DNA from: Parachlorella kessleri
Lineage: Eukaryota; Chlorophyta; Trebouxiophyceae; Chlorellales; Chlorellaceae
Direction: 5' to 3'
Assembly (NCBI GenBank): GCA_001598975.1
Contig: BBXU01001803.1
Location: 1 to 64,000 of the forward strand
Length of the DNA: 64,000 bases
The notes under the pieces were generated by a model. The model saw nothing but the letters and a program-made list of their open reading frames with translations, was not told the origin of the DNA and did no database searches. The position numbers were made by a program, and so were the translations under genes. Below, one piece after another: positions 51,147 through 63,700 of this stretch. The stretch's first letter is position 1; every line of letters begins with the position of its first letter.

Positions 51147-52443
51147 TCAGGTGACGGTGATCGTCAGCAGCTGGCCGTTCTCGCAGTGGCCATCCACTGG
51201 GCAGGCAAGCCAGTACTGCAGTACAGCAGCCAGGACAGTCACTTACAACCGGTGCAGCTGGTGCAAGCCTGACTTGGGCTGTCAAGCTGTCAGGACTGTC
51301 CAGTTCTCAACAGACAAGGTAGGCACATGCAGTAGCAGCGGCTCTCTCCGCGGGCAGCGCTGGGGCAGACCCCACTGCTCCCAGGCAAAGGAGCAAACTA
51401 GCAAGGCAGGGCCAGGGCGTCAGCCTCCCTTTAAAGGCAAAGCTCACCTGGAATGGCGAACTAGCGACGGTCTTGGTGGGCTCACCTTGTCGCCCGCCTT
51501 GGCGTCTGCAGGGGGCTTCCATTCATAAGTGCCTCCACTCTGGGGCTCAACCAGCTTGACAGCATTCGAGCCGTCAGTCGCGGTGGGGCAGGTGGCGCTT
51601 GGCAGTTTCCACACACCATGTGTGCCTGCAGGGCACCAGCGTTTCAGTGTAGGATGTGCAAACCAGGGCATAGGCAGTCATAGCGGCATCGAACCACAGT
51701 GGGGGCGATGCCATATCAGCTGTAAATGCTCCTGCACAGACGTCCAGGGAAGTCAAGCAGGTACAAAGCTGGACTCCTCTTGGGGGAGGGGGGCTTTACC
51801 AAAGGCCTTGCCTGTCCAGGTCAGGACGACACTTCCAGTAGCAGGAATGGCGACCTGGGACGGCGTGGCCGGTATCTGCAGATGTGCGCATCAGCTTATG
51901 TTGGTCACACCTTATTTGGGCTCAGAAAGCTGCAAGGCAAGCCTCTTAACCGACTTGTTATCCCTATGGCCCACTCCATGCTGCAGCACGCGAACATTGC
52001 CTGTTTAATACACTGCAGGTAAGCTGCTCCATGCGGCCCATGCTAGGCTGCATGGGCATGGAGCAGAACTGCTGCATGGAGCACTCCACTGGAGTGCTAT
52101 GCTCGCTAGTATTTGGCCCCTCAGAAGGACCCTTATGGGTAGACTAAGCATGAGCCAGCTGGCAGTGTCTGAGCTCATGATAGCAGCAGGGCATGGTAGG
52201 TTTACTGGTCCCACGTGGGACCAGCAAAGGAATTCGTGGGACCAGTAAAGGAATGTGCACACCTTCCACTGGATGTCCACAGCTGCAGAAGCACACAACA
52301 AGCGCTAAGAATGCTTTAGGCCAGCTCGACCCACAACCACCCTGGCTGTCAAGGACGCCTGGAAGCCGGTGCTGCAGCTTACCAGCAACCTTGGCGACCA
52401 GCAGCGCCAGGGCGACGCAGGTAAGCAGGCGCATGACTGCCAT
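51147..52443 (-). CDS. Phytocyanin (stellacyanin-like blue copper protein) 2
   Basis: Tandem paralogue of phytocyanin 1 with the same exon plan: 52383-52443, 52263-52282, 51812-51875, 51486-51625 and 51147-51215 (TGA), that is 61, 20, 64, 140 and 69 nt, 117 aa. The signal peptide is MAVMRLLTCVALALLVAKVA. The domain reads AVDIQWKIPATPSQVAIPATG, VLTWTGTHGVWKLPSATCP, GGTYEWKPPADAKAGDK and YWLACPVDGHCENGQLLTIT. All four copper ligands are present (His, Cys, His, Gln). Keeping exon 3 at the 64 nt seen in both neighbours requires a GC donor (ACAG|GCAAGG, intron from 51811). A GT donor 12 nt further on (TTTG|GTAAAG) would stay in frame and add KAFG. Probably secreted. Confidence 0.87.
52205..52255. 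repeat. 20-bp perfect palindrome plus 21-bp direct repeat in phytocyanin 2 intron 1
   Basis: CTGGTCCCACGTGGGACCAG (52205-52224) is its own reverse complement. Its right half also begins a direct repeat, GTGGGACCAG-AAAGGAAT, repeated about 21 bp downstream (52235-52255). CACGTG at the centre is a G-box core. Confidence 0.75.
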
Positions 52444-53045
52444 GCAGAAATGTTGGCTCAGGCAGGCTTCACGACACAGGCGCAACGCTAGCGGCGCAGT
52501 GACCCTTTGAGTGACCCCAAGGAGGGAGTGATAAGGTGCAGCAGTACCATTATGGCTAGGGCTCGAACGTGGCAATATACTTGTCAAAACCTTATCAGCA
52601 GGAGTGCCCTGGGAAGGAGGTGCTTGTCAGCATGGGAGGGTAGGATTGGTTAGGGACAGCCTCTAGGGCATGAACAGGCGGCTCATGCGATACCCTGGAG
52701 GAACCTTTAGGCCTGGCATTGCAAGCTTGAAATCTCCCCATGGGTGTGCCTAGGCCCAGCCTGGCTGAGCCTGCAACTTTCCACAGTCGTCCTAAGAGGA
52801 GCCAACCACACTTATTATCCTGAAGTGCATGAATGCGATATTGCACTCCCCGGTTTATGCATTCAGGGAAGGCCCTCCTGCCCCCCATGTGACATAGACA
52901 GGTTGCGGGTTCCCTGGATTACGACCCCAGAAATGGATAGAGTGTGCTGGGCACTATGCTGAGCTGGACATAGCGGCTTCAATTTATGCAGGCTGACTAT
53001 GCGCTGGGCGCGCTGAGCAGGGCGGCAGCTCCTTCACGGCACGGC
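52444..53045. other. Short intergenic region between phytocyanins 2 and 3
   Basis: About 600 bp upstream of phytocyanin 2 and downstream of phytocyanin 3. It must contain the phytocyanin 2 promoter. No other feature recognised. Confidence 0.5.
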
Positions 53046-53988
53046 TCACTTGATGGTCACTGTCAGCAGCAACCCCTTCTTGCAGTTGTCGTCCACTTGG
53101 TCAGTCAGGTAGTACTGCAGCAATGGGGGCGCATAGGGCGAGAGCTTATACACCAGGGCAGGCAGCAGCTTGCTCACTTTGACCAAGACGCATTGGAAAG
53201 CAAGCCTCTGATAGCACGGCCACAAAGCTAGCACAGTTGTATGAACGCAGGCGCAAGTAAGTCACCCCAAAGAAGAACCGCCTGTCACCTTGCTGCCAGC
53301 CTTGGCATCTGCCGGTGGCTGCCACACATAGTTGCCCCCATCCTGTGGCTTTACCAGCTCGGTCTGCCCGTTCCCGGGCGCAAAGGCGCTGGGGCAGCTG
53401 CTGCTGGGGATCTCGTAAACTCCATGTGTGCCTGCAGTGGCAGTGCAGGCAGCCAGCTCATGCATGAATTCATGCATGCAGTGGTCAGCCCCATGTACCC
53501 ACAGGGTAAAAAGTGGGGCTGATCATGTACCGGAATAGACTACGTGGTGCTGTGAGGGCTGGCTTGGCTTGCTGCTGTGCACCACCCACCAGTCCAGGTG
53601 ATGTTCATCTTCCCTGTAGGCCCAATCTTCTTGGTGTTATCCTTCAGAGGCACCTGCATCAACCATGGGGGTAAGATGGGCACAGAGCAAGCCTGCAGCA
53701 TTTTGTAGGATGCACAGTATGTGTACATTTACAGTGGCAATGCTGCAGGGCTTCCACCGTTGGCGTCAGCTGACAGTTCACTGCATTGCTCACTCCTCAC
53801 CTGCCAGGTCACGTTGTCACCTGCATTAGGCAAGCAACGATTGGGTCACACAGATTGCATGTTGGAGATTCATTTCGATAGAGTTCATAGGTGAGCACCT
53901 TGCATTAAGAAGTACCTGACACTAGCAACGCAAAAGCCAAGACTGTGATTATCACTGCTGGCAGCGTGTTGAAAAGTCGGGCTCCCAT
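53046..53988 (-). CDS. Phytocyanin-like protein 3, copper site degenerate
   Basis: Third tandem paralogue: exons 53916-53988, 53801-53820, 53590-53653, 53289-53431 and 53046-53114 (TGA), 73, 20, 64, 143 and 69 nt, 122 aa. The signal peptide is GARLFNTLPAVIITVLAFAL. The domain reads DNVTWQVPLKDNTKKIGPTG, MNITWTGTHGVYEIPSSSCP, GGNYVWQPPADAKAGSK and YYLTDQVDDNCKKGLLLTVT. The N-terminal His (THGVY) and both disulfide Cys remain. The copper Cys is replaced by Asp (TDQVDD), the second His by Asn (DDNC) and the axial Gln by Leu (KKGL). It therefore should not form a blue copper centre and resembles, in that respect, the early-nodulin-like proteins of plants. The reading frame and splice sites are intact, so it is probably an expressed non-copper variant and not a pseudogene. 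Confidence 0.87.
53459..53478. repeat. 20-bp perfect palindrome in phytocyanin 3 intron 3
   Basis: CATGCATGAATTCATGCATG is its own reverse complement. Intron 1 of phytocyanin 2 has an unrelated palindrome of equal length. Role unknown. Confidence 0.7.
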
Positions 53989-54718
53989 GTTGGGCTCGTA
54001 ACTCAGGATGAAGATGCAGGGAGTGCACGTGCATTGATAGCCAAAGCAACCCACGGACGTGACGTTTGCAAAACTGGGCCTGCTTCCTTAGCAGCTTCTC
54101 GTGTCTCGGTGTCTTTCTTGGAAGAGCAACCCCCATGAAATCATGCATGAAATGAGTAAAGGGTGCATACATGGCGCGGGCCAAACTACATCCTCTTGCC
54201 TGACGCTCTGGCAAATTGTGGCCTTTGAGGGACCCTCATTACAAAAGTGCGCCCTGGGCGATGATGCAAGGCTTCCTCTTCACTGCTACCAGCTGTGCCA
54301 GTGAGCCTAACCATACTGCCACTGCACTGAGAGGGAACAAGGAAGCGTCGGCTGGTCTTTGCACGGAGGATCAGGCCGCGAACAATGGCCAAGCCATCAG
54401 AGCTGCTGCAAGACCTCGCAGATATACAGCTGAAATTCCTTCGCTGTGTCATTGGCTTCGTAGTCAGTCTGTATCCGCCGCGGCCGCTGACCCCCCACCT
54501 CTAGCTCTCCCTGCCGCTCGCCATCTGCAGCAGATGCACGGCTAGCGCTCAGCAGGCAAACCTCCTGTGCTTCAAAAAGGTGAAGGAGATTAGGAGGTCA
54601 TCTTACTGCCTGGGCCAAAGCCATTGCCATTAGGGGACCGGCCACGGAAGAGCTACAACCCTGCATGAAAGGCTACCGGCAGACGAGCACTGCAGTGCCG
54701 CTTGCTTACAAAATTACG
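53989..54718. other. Intergenic: phytocyanin 3 promoter and WDR11 3' flank
   Basis: About 730 bp upstream of phytocyanin 3 on the minus strand and just downstream of the WDR11 stop. No coding exon is supported unless WDR11 continues past a possible GC donor at 54725. Confidence 0.45.
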
Positions 54719-57700
54719 CTACTTGCCTGAGTTGAAGCGGCGAACCGGACCGCCAGCCGGTGGGAAGAGGTTCTGCAGCTCCCCTGTGTCCAGGTTGTGC
54801 TGCTCCACCGGCACATGCGCCTCGCGACAAGCCGCTATCAGCGCGAAAGCAGCATCTGGTAGCCCGGCCTGCGCAGAGATTGTGCCGCAGCCCTAGGTAA
54901 TGAATGTTAAGATGAAATTGTCCACATGCAACAACATGCCAAGACCGTGGGGTGCCAGGCAAATCACACGCAAACTACCATCGTGTCCACACTTTGACAG
55001 CTTCAGATTTGTCACGCTCCACGTCTGCTCGTAGACCAGCTTGCTCAACACCGCCCCCACCTGCCGCAGTAGTTGCAGCGCCGACTTCAGCGCCCCCGCC
55101 GTCACCAGCAGTCCCGCAGCAGCCCATGGCCGCCCCTCCGCAGCGGCCACATGCCCCGCCCAGCGCTCAAGCGCCGCAGCTCGGTCCGAACCCTGTAGCC
55201 GGCTGGCTATCAGCGCTGCTGCGTAGTGCCAGAGCCCAGCGTCTTGAAGGATGTGGACTGCCTCAGGGTGTTGACCTGTACATAGAGGGATCGGAGCCAG
55301 CAGGCATTAATAGGGATCATAGCCAGCAGACAGTCAGCTGATATCAAGCATGCCTTCAACCCGAAGGCCAGCACTTGCCGGGGTGACTGTAAAGCGAACA
55401 GATACGTGACTCGCCAAGTCGTGTGAAGTAAGTGCCACCTCCACCGCCCTCCGGCTGTTGGCAGTATATTCCCAGGGAAACACACTGATTGTCGATGGGC
55501 ATGGGTTTCCGTACCTGTTGAGCACAGCAGGGGCACCCCAAGCAGGGAATCCCCCACGCTGGCTGCATTTGCTGTAATGACCTTGGCAGCCTGCGAGAAT
55601 AGCGTCCTCGCTGCAGCGCTTTCTATCGCGCCCACATTGTCCCCGCTGCCCGCGTCACCACCGCTGCCGCCGGGGCCCCTCACCATGACGGGCCCTGCCG
55701 TGCCCGGCAAGCTGGCGCCATCGCCTTGCTGTGCCTGCTGCGTCCCGCAGGCAAACGACATGGCCAACGTGCACAGGGCATTGCGGTAGTAGCGGGCAGT
55801 GCTCTCTGGGCCTGAGGCCAGCAGGAAACCGACGGCTGTATGGAAATCACCCAGGGCCACATATCGAAGCACTCGTTTCTCCTGCAAACCAATGAGGGAT
55901 CTTTTAAATGGCGCTGTGGACGAGTCAACAATGCAGGCACCAGCAGGTCCCACTTGCTACTGTGTGGCCACCTGTCACATGTCGCAATACATGCATCAAG
56001 CTTCAAGCATCCCAGCATTTGCCGTAGCTTGCTTTCTAGCCGGAAACACGAGAGCCTTGGCATAAAGCAAGTAGTGGTCAAACCTGCAGCTGCTCCGAAT
56101 TCTCGAACACGCTACGAGGCATCTGCTCATGCCACGCTGACCGCTCGCTCTCCTCCGCCAGCTGCCTGGCTTCAACCCACAGCCTTTCCTGGTCACTGTG
56201 CCGCTGCTGCTCCTGCTGCTGCTGTCCAGCCGCGCTGGAAGGTCTGCTGGCCCCCAAGCCGCCGCCATTGCTGTGCTGGTATGGTAATGCTGCTGTATGG
56301 CCGTTGCCGCTGCCGGGCCGCTGGCTAGGAGGCTGCCGAGGAGCCTCCTCAGCCTGGGAAGTAGTTCGGCTGCGGGCCTGCAGGGGCAGCACGCGATGAT
56401 TATTGGTTCATAACGACGGGTTGTGGTACATCGCATGCGCACACCCACATAGTGAACGTCATAGCACGCCAAGTACAACTGCGCAGGAAGTATGCCACAA
56501 CCTGCTGGTGTATAATGTGATCACCAAGGGTTATCCTGCGCTTCCTACCTGCTGCAGAGCGCCACTCAACCAGCGGAGAGTCACAGGGAGCCTGGCCCAG
56601 AACTGTGCCTCAGCCGGGCAGCCACCCAGGCTTGCTGCACATGCCATCCGGCTGGCAGTACACCTGCAGGCAGGTGGGCCTGGACGAGTAAGCTGACGAC
56701 CCACGTGCCACGCTAAGTGGACACAAAAAGGGCTGATTCTTGGAAGCTGTACACATGGGCTCACTCCAGCTGCCTGGAAAGTACAGCGACCAGCAGACAA
56801 GGGCATCAGGATCAAACTGCAGCAGAGGCCTACCTGTCCGCCAAGGCCTGCTGGTAAGTTGCCAGCTCTGATGCGCTGAGAACCGCCGACAGGCCTCGCA
56901 GGTACCCTGCTGCCTGGAGCACGGTGATGAGGCACTGGAACGCGGCCTTGGCTTGGGGAGCATCTTGCCCTGCATACAAACACACCCGTATACAGCAAGT
57001 CATGTGTCGACCGAGGCTATCACTGCAAGTGGCAACAGTCTCCGACAAAGAGTAATGCCAATCGAGCTTTGCAAGATCCCTTCCGCTTGCGCATGCATTG
57101 AGGTGTGCAGCCTGTCCAAGGCATGGACCAATACAGCAAGACTTGAACTACTATGAGCATTTAGCAGTCTCTCACCATCCCATAGGGCAGAGTTGGAAGG
57201 GCTCATCGGGCCCCCCTGGCCCGCCCTGCTGCCCAGCCCAAATGTCTTGCTCAGCTGCGATTTGCTGACAGTCGCCATGGCCGCAAAGGCGCCGCCAATG
57301 GACTTGAAGTTTATCACAGGCTCCCGCTTGTTCTTGGAGCTGCCACTGACTGGGGGACGCGGCCGGCGGGGCTTACGCACCCAAGGTGGTGGCGGGGCAG
57401 AGCCTGGGACAGCCATTGGCTCCTCAGGCTGCTCCTGCGGGTTGCTTACACAACTGTAAGGGGCCAGGCATGCTCGGTCTGCTACACCACGCGTTCACAT
57501 GCCTGAGGGCCTTCCCTGCCGAGCTGCAGCCCAAGTCCATGGCAAATAGTCCTCGGCAAATAGTTATACGAGGTTTGTGCAGCGTCTCAAGCCGGGAACC
57601 AGCCTCATACAATTAGCTGGAGTCATGAGTGTACCTGTGGTGGGGGTGGAAGCCCCTGGGATGCTGCAATGGCTGCATCCAGTGACTGGATGTCCTCCTC

Positions 57701-60700
57701 CGCTGCAGCAACATACACCACTGGCTTAGCTCAGTTGGGACTGGCTTAGCTCAGTTGGGACTGAAAAGGCAGAATAAGCATTGGACACAGATAATGCACC
57801 ACCCAAGGGCCTTTAGTTAACAAGCTGCAGTTGGCCTATCAAGGTAGAGTTGATGATGAAATGCTGTACATGGCTTTCCATACTTGCCATGCCAGCCCCC
57901 ATCGCCCAGCGGTCGGGCTTGCGCACCTGTGTCAGCAAAGTCATCTAGGATGCGTGCGACCTTGCTGCCCCCCTCAGCCCCCACGCCTGGAGAGCCCTCG
58001 GCAGGCGAGGATGGCACCTCGCTTCCCTCGGAGTGCCGAGCCAACAGGTTCTCCCATGCAACATGGCACCCCAGCGGCAGCCGAGACCAAATGTCATTCT
58101 CCAGCTGCTCCAAGGACTGCTCGGCTTCCAGGGTCCGACCCAGGATGGTGCCTGAACGATGACAACAGTTTTCATTCCTTCAGTACCTTCATAAGGGTAG
58201 GTTACCATGCATTGTTTCCTCCTGCGTATGCAGTAGATCAGGCAAGCCCGTAGTGAATACATGTTTTGCAACGGGCAAGTAGCAGCGTAACAGTGGACAC
58301 AAACCTGACGAGAGAGTACTTACTGCACAGGCCTGGTGACAACACACCTGCAGAAGAAGGCTGGGAAATGGAAGCCAGCGCTGCCAGCTGCTTGAACGTT
58401 GCCTCATCCACCCCACGCTGCAGCAGGACCCGTAGAAGCAGGATCCAGGAGCGCGGCAGCAGCAGGGGAGATGCGGTGGGGATGCCCGGGGCCAGGCGGG
58501 GCAGGGGAGCGCCTTGGTCGTAGTTCAGCACCGTCTTGTACCTGCTTACAGATTGCCCTCGGGGAGATCAAAGCTGACCAAGAACCTCATACACAATGGG
58601 GGGAAGTAGGTTGCATGCAAAATGGTGCTCTCCGTATAACTGCCAATCCAAGTCATTCAATCAAGCCGCCAGGGTCACCAATTTTATCAAGCCAACACCC
58701 AGTTACTGGGAGGAGCAACTGGAGCTAGCCTGACACCTTACCTAAGCAGGCGCTGCTGCCTAGGGCGGATCTCTGTTGAATGGATGGTATCCACAAGCTC
58801 CAGGGTGCCATCTGCTAAGGAAACCACCAGCACGGAACCACCACCTGCAACAAGAACCACTCGTGAGTAAGAACCCAGCTAATGCACGCCAAGGTACAAT
58901 AATGTCAGACCGGTTCCCAGAGCTAGGGGCATGCAAACACCCACGGGTCTCTTTTCCCACTCGTGACCAACCACCCCCTTGCGCACCAACAGGGGCGGGC
59001 AGCGGCAGCCACTCCACATCTGCCACTTTGCCCAGTCGTGCAGACACCAGGTTGGCAGTGACAATGGTGGGGCGCAGCTCGTTGGAGTGGTCCAGGTCGT
59101 ACACCGCAAAGGTGCCCGTGCTGTAGAGGACCGCCACACGAGCTTGCACTGCACGAACCAACAGCACAGGACGAGAAGTTGCGAAGGAGACAGGCAGGCA
59201 TGTAACTGTTCCATCCAACCATCCGTATATCAAGCGATTTGCTTCCCACAGCAACAGCATAGACTGCATCCTAATTGCGAACGTGCTGGCGGCAAAAACT
59301 GTTCCATGCTAATCAGCTAGGCATGCAGTTCTCACATGTGGACTACCAAACAACTGAAGGCGTCAAGCAGGGCACAGCCTGAAAGCCTGGTGTGGCGACA
59401 AACACGGCCACCCCTTCCCTACCGCACCTGCTGCTGCGTTGGAGTGGAGGGATGCACAAGGGCCAGGAGCAACATAGATCTTGTGGATCTTGCCCTGCGC
59501 TGTCTCCATGACAAAAGTCCTGCCCGTGGAGGTGTCCCACTTCACCAGACCACCTTCAGCATCCCCCAGGAATACTAGGTGGTTCCACCCAGCGACAGCC
59601 GTGGCGCGGTACTCTGCAAGGGAAAGCATATAGGATGAAAGGGTCCAGCCCTTGCAACCCTGCTCGACCCAGTGCGCCTGACAACTCATGCCTTCGCTGG
59701 AAATCCCTCCGCCTCACCCTCGGGTCTTTGTACGCATATTGCTCAAGCGTGCACTTCCAGCCGCCACAGCAAAGACATGAACTTTGCTGGGCTGAGTCAG
59801 GCAAACTAGAAAGCTCTATTGTAAATGCCTTTCCACCGCCAGGCTCCCAAAGCTGTCAGAACAACAGCCATCTCACCCTGCGAACCAACAACGTGTGCAC
59901 TAGGCTACACTGCGTGCCCAGCTCACCTCCAGTCGCCAGAGGCAGCCACACCGGGCGCTTGGGATGGGTGTCTTGTATCCGCCGGCCCTTAATGGCCAGC
60001 ACGCCCACCCGGCCGTCTACAAGTGCGAAGGCTAAGCGCTCGTCTGGCATGTCATCGCGTGGGGAGTAGCCTTCCGGGGCAACTGGGTAGCTGCAGAGCG
60101 ACACATAGCAAGGAATGACCCGCTGCATTAAGGCCGCTGCAGTAAGGCGATGTGGCAGGCCAACAAGGTCTAAGCGACGCAGCATGGCAAGTTCACCAGA
60201 TTGGATGCAGATCACCAGTAAGCCTTGCACCTCTTGCACTTTGCAACTCTCAACTTTGGCAGCTGAAAAAGATGCTCTTTCTCACCCTTCCGCTGCTCGC
60301 TGCTGTGCCAGGGTTGAGGGTTCCCAGGTTGCCAGCGGCCCAGTGCCACCAGCCGGTGCCACTCCTGCCGAGCCTTGAGCTCCTGACAAGGGCACCTCCC
60401 CCATCCACTCCACTGCCGTAAACTGCAGGTCTATCTGTCGCAGCCGCACCGGCTTGTCGCCGCCACCAACAGACCAAATCTCAGATGGCAGCCCCCTGCA
60501 ATAGCGGAGGGTGTCGCGGGAGGTACTCTGAGGACATGCCCTGAGGTATTGGCACCTGTGCAGCAGCACCGCTAGGTAGCACACTTCGCTGGCGCCTTCC
60601 TGGTTGCCTGGAGTGCAGTGCTGTGTGCCGCTGTCTCGCGGGCTGCTACAGGACAATGTTGCTGGTGACTGACTTACAGCCAGCCCCTAGGAGCCCATTG

Positions 60701-63700
60701 GGCAAGCCAGACAGTTTTTATTTAGGAAAGATGCACTCTACCGCCCTGACAAGCATCTCAGCCCAATCTATTGTTGTGCATGTGCATTTGGTTCAAGATG
60801 GAAGTTGGTTCCAGCAAACAACAGGCGCTATAAGACCGAGATGGGCCTCCCCACAGAGAGTGGCATCATGAAACTGGTACTCAACCCTCACCTGAAAATG
60901 ACAAGCAGGTAGCGGCCTGTAGGGGAGCCACGCACCGCCAGAATGGGTGCAGAATCGTTGGGACTGTCTCGTACTGGCATGCTCACTCGGTTTCGCACAT
61001 CTGCAGAGCAGAGTTATGTTGCTTATGAATGAGGCCAGACTACAGCATGGGCTGTTCGGAGTCTGAGGCGTCAAGCGGTGGCACAGTAGTCCCATCCACC
61101 AAAACCATCCCAATCCAAGTCTGGTGTCACTTTGCGAAATTGGAATATCCCTCGCTCACCGGTGCACAGACTGTGCACACACTAGCAGCGCGATAGCTCT
61201 GCCGACCCCCATTATCTCTGATAACTGGTTTAGGGCTCGAGAGGACCTACCTGTAATGAGCAGTGTGTTGCGGTAGCCTGCTGCAGTCTTCTCCGTGCTG
61301 TATGACACTATTCGAGGAGAGCTGCCCAGCCACCGCATACCAGGCACGGTACCCTTGTGAGCCGCTGCAAGAACAAACATAACAATAAAACATTGCTGGC
61401 ATATTTGCAGGAGCAGGAGACCTACAAGAGCCGCCCATTGGCAGAGCAAGGGACACAAGGCTGAACAAATGAGCATGCGCAGTAACTCAGCATGTCAACA
61501 GACTACGTTTACATTCCAGAACAGTTCGTGTGGTATATCGGTTTCTTAATCCGGCTGCAGGTGAGGACTGCTGACATGGCTTACCCATGGATGCCGTCAT
61601 TGTGGCATGCAGCGGGGATAGCGTTCCTTGCTGCACTGTCACCAGCTCAATGTTCCCTGCAGCGGTAGCGGCTGCGATGGCTGCAACTACCTGCATGCTC
61701 AGACCCATCAAGGCTGAGTGGCCGACACAACCCTGGTGCCTGGCCAGTATAGGCATAGCCAAGCTTTGGGTGCATGTCTAACACTTTGGAGCTTCCGTTC
61801 AACTGTCAATATAATAACCAATTCACTGAAGACAAGTGGCAACGCTCCCGCACCACGGTCAGTACTTGCCTGCTGCCCCTGGGGAGAAAGTAAGGGTAAA
61901 GCTGCCGGCGCAGCGCAGACAGTGAAGTTGGTGACCTTGTTGGAGAGGTTCTGCAGCAGGCCTGCAGTAAGCGAGCGAGCGCACTACTCTGCTGAAACAC
62001 ACTGCTTGCCACACACATGTAACTCAGGAAGAGTTGCCCACAAGAGATATAGCGCCAAGCTTTTGAGCTGAGAGCATGGGGTAGGGAGCTCATGCACCTG
62101 CTCAAGCAAGCAACCAAAACCAACTCATCTCCCTATGGTGACGACTTGGGCTAGCCCCCAATCCAGCCAACTCACCTTGAAGCTCCACTCTTGGCATGGG
62201 CGGCTTGGGACTGGGCATAGTGCCTTCCAGAAGCGGTAGTTGCCACTGCCACACCTGCCCTTCATCACATGCACCCATTACTACAACAGAGATCCTCCTC
62301 CCAGCACCCTGCGCTGAGGAGCCAGTGGTGTCTACATCTTCCATTGCCGTTGCTGCCCGCGACCTGCCCGCTGCTGTGGCTATAGAAGCTGCTTCGCCTC
62401 TGGCCACCTCAAAGGGGTTCGTGTTGGCTAGTGCCAATGGCTCAGGCTCGGTCTCGAAAGGGTTCCAACCGCTACACGTTGGTTGTGACGGATGCTGCTG
62501 CGGCTGTGGCTGTGCTGGTGGCTGCACCACAGCTGACAGCTGCGCTGCTGCATCCCCTGCATCCACAGGCATTGCCAAGGCAGTGTTGCAAGGACAGGTC
62601 TTGCAAAAGCGATGCCACCGCACACAAAAAAGGGCGATTCCACGACAGTCTTAATTGCTATCGGAACCACGGGATGTTGATCCAGTAGCTGCCGCACTTA
62701 CCCCTGCTGGCACATATCGAGCAGCAGTTGTGCCCCACCTGCCAACTCTGGCTGCAGGCCTCCCCAAAGCCCCGCTGCAAGAGCCACCAACTGGGGTCCC
62801 CTGCCGCTGCTGAACTTGGGTGCCGGTGGCAGCAACCGCGTGCTGCCCACCAGGCCGTATGTAAGGAGCCTGGCGTTGCGCTGCCACACACTGAAGCTGC
62901 CATCAGTGTGGGAGCAGTAAAGCACATCGATGCCACCGTCTCGGCCTGCTTTGCCGGCGGCTGCATGGCCAAAACTGCCCAAGAGTCCCTCGAAGGGTGG
63001 CCTTGAAGCCGGGAGGGACGTGGAAGCTGCTGGCTGGCCAAACTCTAGGTCAAACACAATGATCTGCAGCACAAGCCTCCACTTCTCATATCCTTCTCTT
63101 GATTGCAGGACAGAGTAATATCATCCATAGTTGCAGCTTCAGGCCTTCCGGCCTGTGTACATGCACTAGCCCAAATGACCCCGACGGAGGCAAACAAGGT
63201 GGCCTGCAAGGTCAAACGGGCCGCTTGGCCAACCTACCTCCCTTTGCAGCAGGACAAACAGAAGGTCATGTGTGGTTGCAAAAGCACACCGCAGTGTGCC
63301 CTGCTGACCTATGTCCACCTGATACTGCTGCTGCTTCACCTGCACTGTAAAGACGCGATGATCACGGCAAAAAGGACATATTCAGCCGTTCTGCGTACGC
63401 AAGACTACTATACCTGCATCGGATGTGCAGAAGTGATACCCTTAGACAGTTGTTGATGTCAACCAGCCGAGTCACCCCTCATTGTCTATCATGCCTAGCC
63501 CTAGTTGCAAACCCACGAGCTGAACATGCTGAACAAGCTGGGAGCTAAGATGCTCAGACATGGCCTTGCCTTGTCCAGGGCTGGGTTGGTGGCCTTGAGC
63601 ACCACGAAGGTGCCGCGATTGCCGCACACGCAAAACTGCCGCCGGTCCAGCGGATCCACTTGGATGCTGGTGAAGACCTCAGACCCACTACCACCCAGCA

